DNA of 64,000 nucleotides from Toxotes chatareus (GCA_016801885.1 CM028887.1:26554511-26618510), one strand, 5' to 3'. Counted from the first letter of the stretch, positions 1 through 14,993 are shown. Made by a program: numbers and translations. Notes: generated by a model not told the origin, from the letters alone.

Positions 1-785
1 GTATGTTAATAGAGAAAGTCATCTGGTTGGCATCGCGTGTTCCTCAAAACGTGCAAACCGGCAAAATTTGCTTTTGCACATGCGTAAATTTCTAGGAGAC
101 ATGGGTGGATTTGTGCAGTTGTGTTTGTGCGAATGCCACAGCAGGTGTGATCTGATTATGTTGTTACCTGTGGTTTGTTTCAGGCCTTATTGTCAGAGCA
201 TTTCTTGTCAAAATCATAAGGCTGCTGTCCAAGAAAACTTACAATGCAATTCACAGGGTCACATGACAAACCAAAGGCTGTCTTCTACATTTCAACACCC
301 TGAAAAATAATAAATAAAATAAAAAAAAACATATCAACAAAAATTCCGTTAGGGACTTAAGGAAGAAATATGAATATCTACTCAAGGCCAATCATGTGAT
401 CCAGCACCCACTGCTAGTGTTTCATCTTCCTGTTTCACCTAATCTGTAACATACAAGCTGCAACCTGCAACATGAGATCATCCCTTTTTCTCCCTTTACA
501 TTTGTCACTATTGAAAACAAAAGCCATAATTGTGACTCGTGACCTCGTGGTGATTTATGTTGTTACTGTGCTGTTAATAAAAAAAAAAAAACTTTTGTTG
601 ACCACATTGAACTTTTGTGTGTAACAGCAACATTATCTTTTTTTTAAATTATAGTGTGGGGATTTGATGCCTTTAATTAGTCAGTAAAGAGATGGCAGGA
701 AATGAGGGAAAGAGAGATGCACTAAACTGGCCCGATGTGGACCCCACCCTTAGACTCTGTTAATTGAACATTCTGTTCTCACCAG
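1..785. other. no feature recognised
   Basis: This is A+T-rich sequence with several short A or T runs (for example 580-592). I see no splice-bounded open frame, RNA gene or recognisable repeat. Confidence 0.5.
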
Positions 786-915
786 TAGTGGACTGGCCAC
801 TGGGCACACCGGCATAAACCCCGGTGGGCTGCCGCATCAGTGGTCTGGTGGACCTTCGAAAAAATCCATTAAGTTTTTACTGGTCCTCTTGGTCTCTTTA
901 CCGGCCCTCTGTGTG
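786..915. repeat. fragment of dispersed fish repeat
   Basis: The text around 'tggactggccactgggca' and 'ccccggtgggctg' resembles a dispersed repeat common in fish genomes, which has the pattern 'ggactggcc..gggca....cccggtgggc'. Only a short piece is present, with no clear ends or target duplication. The family assignment rests on pattern memory alone. Confidence 0.3.
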
Positions 916-2916
<2,001 letters not shown>

Positions 2917-3204
2917 GTGTGAGTCTATGTAAAGAAAGCTACACAATGCAAAAATGACAGCATGTTAATTGTTTTATTGAAAGTCTCATTTGAAAGTCTT
3001 CCACGGTATTTAACCTTAGGTCTATACATTGATTGATTGATTGATTATGTGAACTAGTACGGCTGCGTGGTGACTCTTCCTTATATAGTCTTTCAGTTTT
3101 AAACCATCTTCTCTCTCTCTCTTTCTCTGTGTGCGTGTGTGTGTGATTATAAACTGTCAGACTGAAAACGGAAAAAAAAAACCCAAACCCCTCATTAACC
3201 GGGT

Positions 3205-3960
3205 GTCTTACAATGCCGGCTACTCGTGCCGCTCTCGCCCCTCCGCCGTCACCTGTCACAGTCAGGGCATACAGTTCAAAGTCACGGCTGACCCCCACCA
3301 CCCCACAACAATCACACGTACCCATCCTTCATGTACACACACACACACAGACGGAGTCACTCGCGCGCTCGCGCACGCGCCGGTACACCGGTAGAGACGT
3401 CAGGATTGGACGCAGCAGGGGATCCCCAGCATTCAGTTTCTGCCTCGCTTGGCGTATCATCATCTTTTAGCGGGGGGAGCGGAGATAAGCTCGCGCCGGC
3501 TCACACTTGCAGAGGGCAGCACTAACTGAGGACAGTCTTGTTTCTCCGTTTTACCGGAGCGCGTCCCTTCTCCCTCCTTCTCTCTCTCGGTCTCTCCCTC
3601 TTCCCCGTTTCTGTGTAGCAGACTATTTTACTGTAGCGGTCGCATGCGCCCGGGCGGCTGGGACAGCAGCGCGAGGGAAGAGCAGAGAGTGAAGCGGTCT
3701 TAAGTGTTTCACCGCCCGAGTAACTTATTTTCTTTCTTTTTTTTTTTTTTTTTTTTTTTAGAAAAAAGGGACGCTTTGGACGAAAACCACCGAGCTTTAA
3801 TTTAGTCGGTGTCAGTTTAATGGCAGTTTCTCCGCCGTTTCTTCTGTCTTCATAACCGACACTTCGTTCATTTCACTCGTGCGTTGTGACAGCCGCGTGC
3901 GCCGTGCTGCCCTGGACGTAGCATAACGTCTCCGAGCCGCTCTGCGTTGTTCCTCGCGCA
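3205..3960 (+). promoter_or_regulatory. CpG island, probable promoter of an unidentified gene
   Basis: CpG dinucleotides are dense here and scarce elsewhere in the window. Examples are the CG-rich runs near 3210-3250, 3360-3400, 3470-3500, 3555-3565, 3640-3680 and 3890-3960. In vertebrates such islands usually mark transcription start regions. No canonical TATA box is evident, as is usual for this promoter class. A half CRE (GACGTCA) lies at 3396-3402. Pyrimidine-rich tracts lie at 3570-3605, 3725-3760 and 3970-4012. The plus orientation is inferred from the strong splice donor downstream at 4337/4338. A minus-strand or bidirectional promoter is also possible. Confidence 0.7.
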
Positions 3961-4012
3961 GCTTTAGCTTTTTTCTTTTCTTTCTTTCTTTTTTTTTTTT
4001 TTTTTTTTTTTT

Positions 4013-4337
4013 AACTAAACATGCGATTTAAAAGCTCCCTCTCCATGGGAAAAGAAAGACAAAACACTTTTTCCTGGCTTTCGATTTAAGAGCTCGTTGG
4101 GAGTAAAACCGTTTAGAAACGTGAGTAAAGTGAAAAGGACTGCATCAATACTGTGTGTTGTGAACGCGCTTTTGCTAGTTTTGTTTTACTTTTTTCTTTT
4201 TTTTTTTGTAATTTTCAACATAAAGGTTGACGTCAGCAAGCTAAACAATCAAAAGTGTTTTTTTTTTTTAATGGAAAAAAAGTGGAAGAAAAACAATCGG
4301 CTGCATGAAGGTGGATCCCCAGCACTAGGACGAACAG
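4013..4337 (+). other. candidate first exon (5' UTR or start of coding), 3' end at donor
   Basis: The segment ends in CAG|GTAAGG at 4337/4338, a near-consensus splice donor, just downstream of the CpG island. The 5' limit is not known; 4013 is simply the end of a T-rich tract. An ATG at 4271 opens 22 codons plus one base to the donor (MEKKWKKNNRLHEGG and onward). A second ATG at 4304 gives an 8-codon reading frame that closes before the donor. Joining the 4271 frame to the candidate exon at 6029 runs into a stop. A non-coding leader exon is therefore the safer reading. No gene was identified. Confidence 0.4.
4228..4235. promoter_or_regulatory. perfect CRE palindrome TGACGTCA
   Basis: The 8-bp full cyclic-AMP response element, the CREB/ATF binding site, lies 102 bp upstream of the candidate donor. 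An 8-mer can occur by chance, but this one is CpG-containing and sits just downstream of a CpG island, which raises its plausibility as a regulatory site. Confidence 0.45.
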
Positions 4338-6028
4338 GTAAGGACAGCACTAACAAACACTGTTCATGAGCAACAAAAAAGAATAGGGAAAAAAAGGAGA
4401 AGAATTAGTAAGAACAGAGGGGAATATGTAACGAAACGGGACACGGGTATTTGTATTGGAGCACTCCGAGGTTAAGTTAATGTCGTATCCACCGACAGAT
4501 GCCATGTCTCTCCGTAAAAAAAAACGGCAGGTCATTGCTGCTTGGCATGTCGAGACGTGAGACAGAAAGCGTGTTTTTAGAGCACTAAAAATAGCCTTAA
4601 ATTCGTCACCAAAAAACAAAAAAACCAACCAGTCGTTTAACACAGTTGTAACTTTTCTAATTGGGCTCTGCTCGTTTCCCACCGTCTTGCAAATCGAGGC
4701 GAGCGCAGAAGCCCGCAGTGAGAGAAGCTGCTCTAAAAGTTGATTTTATTTAAACAGCCTCAGCGCTTCTGCCGAACGGTGACCTGTTTACTGAAAATTC
4801 AGAACAAGCCTAGAGTCTTTATTCGCCACGCACAGAACCATTGGCTTTAAGTCAGAGTTAGTCAAATGTCCTGTGTTTTTTAATGGAAAACAGTGAAAAC
4901 ACGCATTTGAGCCTGGGTTTGTGCTGCGGGTACACACTTCATAACTAGTGTTTTTATTGTCAAAACGTAGAAGCAAAATTGAGGAGAGCCACACTCAGGT
5001 AATCTAATCAAATCATAGGGTAACAAAGGAGGTCCCTGTCACAGTGAAGCTTTGTTGTTTTAGTGTATGAGAAGGGAAATTTAAAGGTCAGATAAGATGA
5101 GAGGTTGGTTTCAGAGTGGGCTGAGCAAAGGAAATAAAAAAAAAAAAACCAAGGTAGAAAAACAAGTTGAGTTATTTAGCCTTGAAAAACAAATGCATAA
5201 CACACAGATTACAAGTGGGGAAAAAACAAATTGCTGTTTGTAGCCTGTCTGTGGATTAACATCTAAAGCACAATTTACAAAATGCTAATTTCACTGAATT
5301 AATTTCCACATATTTTGTATGGGAGGATGTTCACTGGTGATTTTACGAATTTCTAGCAGAATTAGGCAGACACAGGTGAGACCTTTCAATATTACTGTCT
5401 CTCCTGCTGTATTCTTCTGCAGCTGTCTGAATTAAACCTGTGCCTCCTCTAAGTGTTCCTGCACAGACTGCAAAAAAAAAAAAAAAAACACTGGCATGTA
5501 ATATAACAAACTATTACAGTTGGAAATGATTACAGTTGGAACAGTTTAAACTCTGTTCTGGTCTTGATTACAAATAAGAGCCCACTTTGAAAGGGGAGTG
5601 CCTGTCTTTTGCCTGTGGTAAATTGTAAGGAATAAACATTGAGGCTTGTCTGGTCTGATGAGTGTGGGGAAGGTGTGTGCATGTGTGTGTTTATGTGTGA
5701 GTGAAAGGTAAAGGTATTGCCAGGCTAGTATCAAATATTGTAACCACAGGAATTCACAGTAATGAAGGGAAAACTGGGAGAACAGACACTCACCTTGTAC
5801 TTCATACCTTCCCTGTCTCTTGCATTTCTAGTGCCTTTGTTTGGGGAGTTAACCCTGGTAGGTCCTGTAATGTCCTTACTTGCCCTCATGTAAAATGTAC
5901 AGTGGGCGTATGTGCACTCTGTAGTTTTTTTTTTTAATAAATGTACACTTTTGTATTTTCTTGACACTTATCCACTGATTTGACCTCTAATTCCAGTGAG
6001 GTGTGACATCTTTGTCTTGCCTTTCCAG
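4338..6028. other. no feature recognised (possible intron)
   Basis: This is A+T-rich sequence with A runs at 5137-5148 and 5472-5488 and a T run near 5927. It has the character expected of an intron that begins at the 4338 donor. No element was recognised. Confidence 0.4.
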
Positions 6029-6090
6029 CCTTCTCTGTGAGTTTTTAAAATCGAGACTGCATGTCCATGGTCTCCAGCGCTCGATGCCAG
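6029..6090 (+). other. candidate 62-bp internal exon
   Basis: A pyrimidine-rich tract ending in AG at 6027-6028 precedes the segment, and CCAG|GTACTA follows at 6090/6091. One frame is open throughout (beginning LLCEFLKSRLHVHG). Another contains two ATGs and reads MSMVSSARCQ up to the donor. Either a 5' UTR exon with a start codon or a chance pairing of splice-like signals is possible. The peptide was not recognised. Confidence 0.25.
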
Positions 6091-8690
6091 GTACTAACAG
6101 TATCTTTGTCCCGTTCAGGGACGTTATTATGCTTTGGGATAAGTAGATGATATTTAAAGTGAAACTTCATGGAAATTCCTTTGTGATGCAAAATAGCAGT
6201 ACTCTTGTTTGGAGACTGACGCCTCTGTTGTTAGCGTACTGTTGCTGTCAGGAGGGCACAGCGAAGGTGAAAGGTGTGTCAATTGTGACCTTGAGGAAAA
6301 TAATCCATTACACAGATCTAATTTTTTTTTTTTTTTTTTTATTAAAAGAAATCTCCTGATCATGTCCTTTTGGATTCTGGCTGTATCTGCAGTGAGAGCG
6401 TCATTGATAAAATGGTATTGATCATAGTGAAGGTAAAGATGGTGGGTTGTTCTCATGATTTCACACTCATCATGGGCAAAGTAAGACAATGGCTGTATTT
6501 CTCTGCTTGTATGGAAGTGGAGGTGTTGTTGTACAGTGTAGCCTGTGTAATTGCTGCTCATGTAAAGTACAGTGTACATATTATCAGAGATTTACTGTAA
6601 AGCTGGATGGTAAAATGACTGGAGTCTGGAGACAATGTGCATTTAGAATCTTGCTTATATGTAGGAATCTGTGTGATACAGATTCCACAGTATTGTCACA
6701 TATACGTTGTCTTTTCCTTTTCAGTGGCTGCATTAACACCAAACTGATAGAATTTTCCGAGGTTGTGGTTCTGCTCTCCAGAGAAAGTCTCCACCCGTCT
6801 TCTCTGAACTACATCCTCTGCTGTAGAGGCGTTAAACGGATATTTACTGGTACTTTAAGCACAAGAACTGTGCATGTTCTAATCTGTAGTATGGCCTAGA
6901 GTTGTCTAACCATATAGAACAATCATTAGTTATAGCAAACAGGCTGAAGAGGAGGGTAAAATGAATTTTAGAGGAGTGTTTGCACAGACACTGTAGCATT
7001 GTGGAAGTGTATTGTACACCACTTTTAGTTTCACAGATGGCTCATGCAGCCCCCTCACTAAACACAAGAAGAAGTCAGCAGATTGTAAGTGACACAAATA
7101 TTTAATATTATTGCTTGAGAAAGACAGCGTTGAAAGCTTGAAACAATTGGCTGTGACAGTTACAGGTTTAATAGAACAGATGTGAGACAGGTAGATGCCT
7201 GTGTATGGAATCTGAATGCACTTTGCAGTACACAGCAGCTCGTACTTTTTCATATGCGGCACAGGTTTTTGGATTATGGCAAGTTAAGAACAGTTTTTTG
7301 AGAATTATTTCTATTCACCTGTAGGTATCATTAGTGTGTGCAAGAAAAACATATATCTTTGTTTTTCTCTTGTATTACACCAGCATTTATAGATTTGACC
7401 ATTTTCACGGCAAAACACAAGAAGCTTCGCGAATATTGTTTTAGCCAGGGTAGAAACGCTTACGAAAAAGCATTTATCCATCTTTTTGAGGATTTTTGAA
7501 GCTATTTTTCGTGTCTTCTAGGCAGGCGTTTGCTTCAGTTTATTTTCTTACAATGCAAAAAAGTTTTATTTTAACACTTACCCTATTCTCGCATATTTTT
7601 ATTTGAAAGGTCTGCAGGTTTTGGCTGTGTTCCGGTAGCCGTGGGAAGTTTGGACTTCAGGAAGTTTTAGATGGGGAAATTTAAGTTCCTGTTTGAAACT
7701 CTCTAATTAGCCACTACTATGTCTTTTTTTTTTTTTTTTTTTTACACAGTGAATTGAATTATTACAGTTTGTCTTGGTTTTCATTCTCTGACAAAAACAC
7801 CTTGGATGCTTTGTTTCACGGTCGACTTGAAGTGCTTCATGTTAGAGCTTCTCTGTAGCACTCAAACACACTGGAGGAATGTGCGTCACAATCAAGTGAT
7901 GTTTTTATTTTCTCATAATTCTGTTTTAGTGCATCACTCCAACTACACGCACTTCAAATAAACACCAAAAAACACTTCAGTTTTTTTTTCTTAATTACAT
8001 ATAGTAATATAGTTCAATAGTTTATGCTGGTTATTTTTTTTTATGTTGAACTAGTTGATCACACACACGACTACAGTACCTTCAGACTGAACACATGACA
8101 ATTAGTCTTAATACAGCAAAAGGTCAACATATGATCATTCTGTCATTTTGCCATGCTGGTTGTTGGCGAGCCTGCAATTTAAGCCATTCCAGTCACTGAA
8201 AGTCATTGTGGGTCACTGTATCGGGGCCAGGGAGCCTTGATTTGCCTTTGAAATGCCTTTGATTTTGCAGCAGAGACAGATAATGTCTGTGGACATACAC
8301 TTTTTATACGAAAGTGTAACACCCCTGTACTATTACAGCGGGTTGGCTTGGCCACAGGGAGATGACATGATTCTGACATGCGTGGAAATACATGCGTTTG
8401 ACCATTCGATGAACATGTTCTGCTCAACATGTATTTAAATTTACTATATTACTGTTGTAACCAACAGAGGTACCATGAGACTTGGCCTGATACAGAAATG
8501 TATATACTGTAAAGGGGTGTGTGTGGCATTAAGTGCGTGGGCATGCATACATACAAACCATGACAAGGTAATTGAATGTGCATTCGTTGTAGTTACGCAT
8601 GCTGTACCATACACGTGTGTGAGTGTGTTTGAATATGTTAGCACAACCAGTTACACAGACAAGAGACAGAAAACAACAACCTGCACACAA
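6091..8690. other. no feature recognised
   Basis: T runs occur at 6320-6340 and 7723-7743. Several small open frames exist but lack splice context or recognisable motifs. No transposon was identified. Confidence 0.45.
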
Positions 8691-9150
8691 ATACACACAC
8701 ACACACACGTCACTGGATGATAACAGTGGGGTAGTGTGATATGCTTTTTCAAATTTTGTGTGTGTGTGTTTTTAGCCACATATATTGCCACTCTGCGTAT
8801 TAACAGAGGCAAGTGACTTGGTGTGTGTGTGCACGTCTGTGTGCATGTTGTATGCTTGTGTACAGACTTGAAAGTGTGCTGTGTGTGTGAAATTTCTGTG
8901 TGCATATATACCCGTGGGCTGTTTCTACTGTGTGTGTGTGTGTGTGTGTATTTTCAATAATTACCATGAGAGCCCTCAAACTGAAGATTTATCCGCATTG
9001 TGTGTGTGTGTGCATGTGTTTGTGCATGTGTGTATTATCCTGGGAGTGCTCAGACTGAAGATCCAGCTGATGAAAGCTACCTGGAGCTTCATAAATGGAC
9101 CCTTTGTCCAACAGTGGAGCCTGTGTGTGTGTGTGTGTGTGTTTGTGTGA
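8691..9150. repeat. cluster of short CA/TG microsatellites
   Basis: Short (AC)n at 8694-8708 is followed by several (TG)n/(GT)n runs: 8758-8770, 8821-8832, 8880-8889, 8930-8949, 9000-9012 and 9122-9142. They are separated by unique sequence. The Cys-Val-rich frames across them are repeat artefacts. Confidence 0.85.
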
Positions 9151-12100
9151 ACGTTACTAAGCCTAAATCTTAGCTGAAAATCCGGGGAACAGAATGTTTT
9201 AGTTTTGTCAGAGTTTTGTGAGAGATGCTGCAGCCCATGTGTGAGGCAGCTACTGCTGCTACTCTGCTGTTTTGTGATTTGGTGCAGAATTCCTCACTTT
9301 TCGAATTTTATAGTTAAATGGATTAATTAATTAATTGTAGTTAATTTCGGAATTAAAAACATCACCAACTAGATGTGTTTGGAACCACAAAATATATTTG
9401 TGATCCTTGGACTTATACCCTCTAACTGTAACCCTCTGGCATGTCTGTGGCCCCCTGAATAACAGGCTTGAAAAAAATCAAAAATAAATCAATAAATACT
9501 TGTAGTGATCAGCAGGCTCTGGCCTGTTTTACCTTGTAACGTTTAGGTCATGTGGTATATTCCGCTTAAATAAAAGTACGACAGGTTTAACCTCTTAAAC
9601 CCTGCTTCAACCTCCTGCATCTACAAAAAACTTCTTTAACCAACACAAGCTTAATTTTATATATATATATAAAAAACTGTATTTTCACTTTGTCACTGTG
9701 GGTTACTGAGTGGCAAAGGTGGCAAAAAAGGCAAATCTACACCACAGAGTGCGCCAAAAGTCAAGGGGTCTGAATCCTTTGAGGCCACTGTGTGATGTTG
9801 TTGTGATGGTGTTGTTTCTTGGTGAGGGACACAGTGGAACATTAGCTTAATGCCAGACCAGTGAGAACGCCCTTTACCACCTTCCTAGTTAATGTGGCCT
9901 CCTTTGTTCTGAAGAGAAACCACTTCTTTTTTTAACGACAGCGTACCTCCAGATCTCTGGCACTGCAGCGGGAACTAAAATGGCACATAGTTTTGCCTGT
10001 CTTTTTGTTGATGATCTGGAAGAACAGAGTATGAACCACAAAAAAATTACACCTTTCTCCCTTTTATTATCTCCCTGAAGTGTCTTGATATAAATGTAAC
10101 AAAAGACTACAGATCAGGATACACTTTATGTATTTTTATGATGCACGTTTTACGATGTGTCTTGTTACTCTTTCAGTGTGTTCTGTTTTATAAATTCGTG
10201 TTTTTTCTATGCCACATCAAACGGGCACATTTTGTGGCAAGGCCTCTTCTATAAAAATTTAAATATCACTCATTAGCTGCACCAAACATGGTGTCACCCG
10301 TGTCCTCTATGGGACAAGTCTCATTACCTCTCTGTCAGTTTAGGACAATGATTGGCTGGAAGCCACATGATCATATGCCGACCCCCACCCATCTTTGTAG
10401 GAGCCCCAATGGCTAATATGTATGTGGATGCATGTGATTGCTTGTTTTCGATTTTTTTTTCTTCTCTATAGCAGCTATTTAAAAGATGCTGGTGGTGCAG
10501 TATGTTTTACGATGACCGTGATGAATTCCACAAGCTGAAAAACTTTGTGGTGCAGTTGTTCGATATACTACAAGGGTTTTAGCCTCTGAAGCCACTCTAT
10601 ATCATATTTAAATACCACGAGGGAGATCTGCAGCAGTTTTTATGTTTATTTTCTGATGTTTACACTTATTATACCATATATGTGTCAAATCATTCATTCA
10701 TTTACTGGATCACACTGTACATTTTTTCTCACCTGGGGATGCCATCCTCCTGGGATTGCAGGGATTGAAAGATAAAGATGGTTAGTTACTGTATATTGAG
10801 GTCTTTGGAAAGTAGCTGACATTGTGAGAGCTTCATTTGCCTTTGAAGAATACAAGGAACTACAAAGACAAAATGTGAATAATGGAATATACATTATGTT
10901 TTATAGTAACTCCAGAATAGAGTGAAAAGTCATCTCTACCAACCCCTGGCACCGTTTAGAAGACAGAATAGAACACCGTGAGCCTGTACCTGAAAGATCC
11001 ATACATGAAAAGATATGAATACATGTGTTTTTCTCATTTATGTCATTGTTTTTAGGTGGTTTATGTTTGTGGTATGACTTGAGTCTTATTTCCAGGTCTT
11101 CTATGTCTTTAGTTGATCAAGAGGTAATGTTTAAGCTTCAGGAGATCCACTCCTCCTAATGTGCCCTGGCTGACTTTGACTTGGCTCCTCTCCTGAGGGA
11201 AATTCTTGTAGCCATCCTTATCCCTGTTCTGTTACTCCACTAACTTGAGTGAACTCTTAAAAACACATTTCGTGATGAGGGAGCAGGACTGCAAAACTTG
11301 CCGGGGCCAAATACACACATATTAAATTTGCAAACAATATTAGTAGAACTTTAATCTAAAATAACGTATAAATAAATCTGCTAATGAAACGACATTGGAG
11401 ATATAAGTACGCAATCATTTACGATCAATTTACACACAGTCCTTTAACTAACTTTGCTCATATGTCAGCCGTACTTGGTGGTGGTGTTTGCATGGGACCA
11501 GAGGAGTGTGTGTTCATCTTTTCTTCTAAAATCACTGTGCAAATCCAGTTGTTTGTGGAAACATGCTATCCCGGGTTTTCTTAGCTTGTCAGCTGGCTCG
11601 GGCCTTGCTTGTTTCGGTTGGGTGTTTGAAACAGTGGAAGTAATCCGGAGAGTCATCCGCGTTCGGAAATAAAAAGGAATCCACCGCCCTCTATGTCTTA
11701 TGAAAAGGCATAGCTTGCAGTCATAACATGAAATGGTCATAACGGCTGATTGGTACATGAATAAAGTATCATAGAGTAAAATCACAGCTGGTGGTAATAA
11801 CAGAAAACACTGTCCTTTGATCGTCGTCCTGCATAAAGGAGGAATTTTTAACACCAGTGCATAGCGTCTCAGAGCGCAGAGTTAAGGATAATTAAGTCAG
11901 AGGTCACTGGGTCACTGTACCCGTGGCATTCTTTAAATGTTGAGTTGGTGGTCAGAGTTCAAGTAGGAGTTTGATATGTGGAGGATTGTGGGAAAATGAG
12001 TCCATACAGAGGCATGTGATGCCCCAACTTTTGCACCCTGAGAAGAATAAACAAACTTCTAGTACATAAAATAAGTTAGTGAATAAGGAAACCAAAGTGA

Positions 12101-13897
12101 TGTGTCCATGACAAAGGCCTCTGCGACACAAAGGCATTTCAGTTGTAATACAATACACGGGAGGATCATGTTTGCACACCTTAAAGCTGTTTGACACAAC
12201 TCACACAACATGGCACGCCTGTATCTCTTTCTCACCGACACACAGACACACAGTCAGTTATCCTCACTTTTACCTTTTCAGCCATTCACACACATCTAGA
12301 AACACTCACTCGTATTATCAATATTCTTTGACATTAGCGGCAACACTTCACCTCACGTGCCGTTTGTTCAGTGTCAGACAATGCGCCAATAAGAGGGTGT
12401 GTGCGTGGGAAGGTGCGTTTGACCATGCAGGAGTGTTTGTGAGAATGAGAACGAGGGAGCAGTTGTGTGTTGGTGTAAATACAAAACCGATGAAATCGAT
12501 TTTTCTGACAGTAACATGCTGTTTCACACTAATACAGAGGCGTAGTGAATCACATAAAAGAAATGCAAAAAATATGAATTCTTTTTTTCATACACACTAA
12601 CTATTCACACTGTTCACATTCCATGTTTTTGTCATTGGCATTTTGTGTAGTAAGAGCAACAACGATGGTATTTTTTTTTTAATGAGAAGGAGAATGAAAA
12701 GTGGATGAAGCATGGTGGCTTGACCGTTTCGTCAATGGCCTGATTGTGGCCATTTCAGAAAAATTCAGGATGACAGTGAGGCCAGTTTGTAGGAATGCAG
12801 ATCTCACAAAAATTCATTGTGCGCTAAGGCTCCCAGACTTTTCAGAGAACTGACCGCAGACACTGGGAAAGTGGATCCCACTGCATGTCAGAGACTGGTA
12901 TATGTTGAGGTTCTGTCATCAGCGCTGATCGTCTCTATCTTTTTTGCCGTGTGCAAGCATTGCAATATGGATGTACAATTATTTTTTACCGAACATTTAA
13001 AAAAATCGGTAAAGATACAATTATTTTATACCGAATATAAAAAAAAGATCAAAATGATTTTATTTTGCATCGTTTATTATTGAGACCTTTCAACATTGTT
13101 TGACTTCACTGTAAGTCTCGTATCTTGCAATATTCCAGCATATTATTGTATGTGTAAATGACTATATTGCCACCATGAAAACAAATTTATTTTTTTTAAG
13201 CCGTCGTCATGAGACCCCCTTTTGTCGTTTCTCTTTATCGTTCTCTACTGTGGTGCACGCACAGACGCAAAAAGAAAAAAAAAACCTCACACACGTTTTA
13301 TGCACACACTGGCCTGCCCATCCAGACCAGAGAGGTGGCAGAGCAGGTAACTTAGCCAATGTGAGCTGAGGCACAAGTAAATCATAGTTAGACTGAGTTC
13401 AAGAAACAAGATGACTCAGGCAAAGATAGAAGGAGTTTCACCAAAGCGTTGGAGCACGTAGATGAACAGACAGTTCATCGGTCTGGCACAGAGTGGAGTG
13501 AAGAACCAGGCTTTATATACTGCAGCAGCTTGGTGAGTAGATGGGATGATCAGATGCAGGCACGCATGTAGATTGGCAGTGGAAGGACCCACGCCCAGTA
13601 CGCACGCATGCACGAACGCGTGCACACAAACACAAGCGCAGAGGGACAAACTGGGGGTGATGAAGAGATACAGCAGATAATATAACAGCCAGTTCTATAG
13701 AGCTCAGGCTCAACAAAAACAGAGCTGAAAGCAACACAAAAGTTGAATCAACAGGAAACCAACAGGAAGAATTTTCAAAAGAAACACTCTGACAAACACC
13801 TCTGTTGAACAGAAACAGTCACAAGTGTGAGCTTGTGTGTGTTTATGGTTAGTGTATGTGTGCGTTATTTAACATTTCTGTTTTTATGCTTTTATAT
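9151..13897. other. no established feature
   Basis: This is A+T-rich DNA with a TTAATTAATTAAT tract near 9322, a TA run near 9658-9672 and CA-rich patches near 12240 and 13250. The only item of note is the acceptor-led short open frame at 10472-10582, listed separately. No known transposon or RNA gene was seen. Confidence 0.4.
10472..10582 (+). other. acceptor-led 36-codon open frame, possible terminal exon
   Basis: A T-rich tract ending in TAG at 10469-10471 precedes a frame of 36 codons closed by TAG at 10580-10582. It includes the charged stretch FYDDRDEFHKLKNF. No poly(A) signal was located close by, and the peptide was not recognised. It may be a chance open frame beside a pyrimidine tract. 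Confidence 0.12.
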
Positions 13898-14290
13898 AGT
13901 GGCGACAGCCGTTGCCGGAGGCATTATGTTTTTGGATTGTCCGTCTGTCCGTCCCATGCTTGTGAACATGATATCTCAGCAACGCCTTGAGGGAATTTAT
14001 TCAGATTTGGCACCAATGTTCACTTGGACTCAACAGTGAACTGATTCGATTTTGGTGGTCAAAGGTAACGGAGACCTCACAAAACACGTTTTTTTCATAA
14101 ACTAATTGCGATTAAAATACATTCACTACCTTTAATTAAGTTCTGTCAAGTCTTCGCTTTGTATTATGATACGAGTCTGGACAGACGTGATGTCAAGATG
14201 AAAATGTGAATCCAGTGGAAGAGACAAACATCTGGTAGCAGCTGTGGTAATCACATGTTTAATTCATCGTGAAGGAACACCTACTATTTG
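13898..14290 (+). repeat. dispersed fish repeat ('tgtccgtctgtccgtccc' type)
   Basis: The text 'ttgtccgtctgtccgtccc', 'cgccttgagggaattt', 'tcagatttggcacca' and 'ttttggtggtcaaaggt' in this order matches a dispersed repeat I know from many fish genomes. Its class is uncertain to me. No clear terminal repeats or target duplication were found, and the right end is approximate. The open frame at its left side is not a host gene. Confidence 0.6.
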
Positions 14291-14965
14291 ATTTTTTCGG
14301 ACGGTAGTTTGTCACAGTGACAGCCTGGACGTCTCACACTATGCTATTTTGATTTTACCATTTTTGAAATGACCTATATTCACAAACTTTATGCAAAAGT
14401 GCATTTCAGTTTGTCTTCTTTTTAAAACATCTTTCTCAGTTTTTTTTTTTTGCTTTGAGTCCTGTTTTTGTTCATGGTCTTTGTTGAGCTTGAGCTCTAT
14501 ATATCTAGGCCACAGTATGTAGGCCTACATCAGGCCATTGTTTATTTTCATTTATCAGCTCTTTAAAGCATGCGTGTGCAGATTGCCTGGTCTGAATAAG
14601 TACTGGTTTGTTAAATTTTACTTGGCTGTGATTCTCCCCCCTTTTTGCATGGAAAACCAGTTCCAATAGAAACTACTAATGAATATATGCTAGAATGTTC
14701 CAATGCAGACAGACGTTGCAGGGACCACTGGTTTGATCATAAAGGGTTAAATTCAGCATTTATGAAGGGCTTTAGAGGACATTTCAACATTTTGAAATAC
14801 ATATAACAGTATTATTTTCAGGCCGTATTGCTCTGCCCTAGTCCCTGTATATATGCTGGTGCTTTTTTATGCTTCGTAAAATTTGTTTAAAGAAATATTG
14901 TTACAAAAAACACTCAATAACACTGGAGCTATTTGTGCATGTGGATACCCACATGTCATACACTC

Positions 14966-14993
14966 TTTAATACACTCCTGTGAGTGTATTAAA
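14966..14993. repeat. perfect inverted repeat, 12-bp arms, 4-nt loop
   Basis: TTTAATACACTC and GAGTGTATTAAA flank the loop CTGT. The arms are perfectly complementary. No terminator or RNA role is implied in a vertebrate genome; it could be a remnant end of a small inverted-repeat element. Confidence 0.8.

Noticed and set aside
4097..4369. Frame with a strongly hydrophobic segment, like a type II membrane anchor
   Set aside because: It starts at TTG, not ATG, and the hydrophobic run is the translation of T-rich DNA. Only the ATG at 4271 is a usable start.
6721..6900. Exon after the acceptor at 6719-6730
   Set aside because: The acceptor is fair, but no convincing donor follows in the open frame and the peptide is not recognisable.
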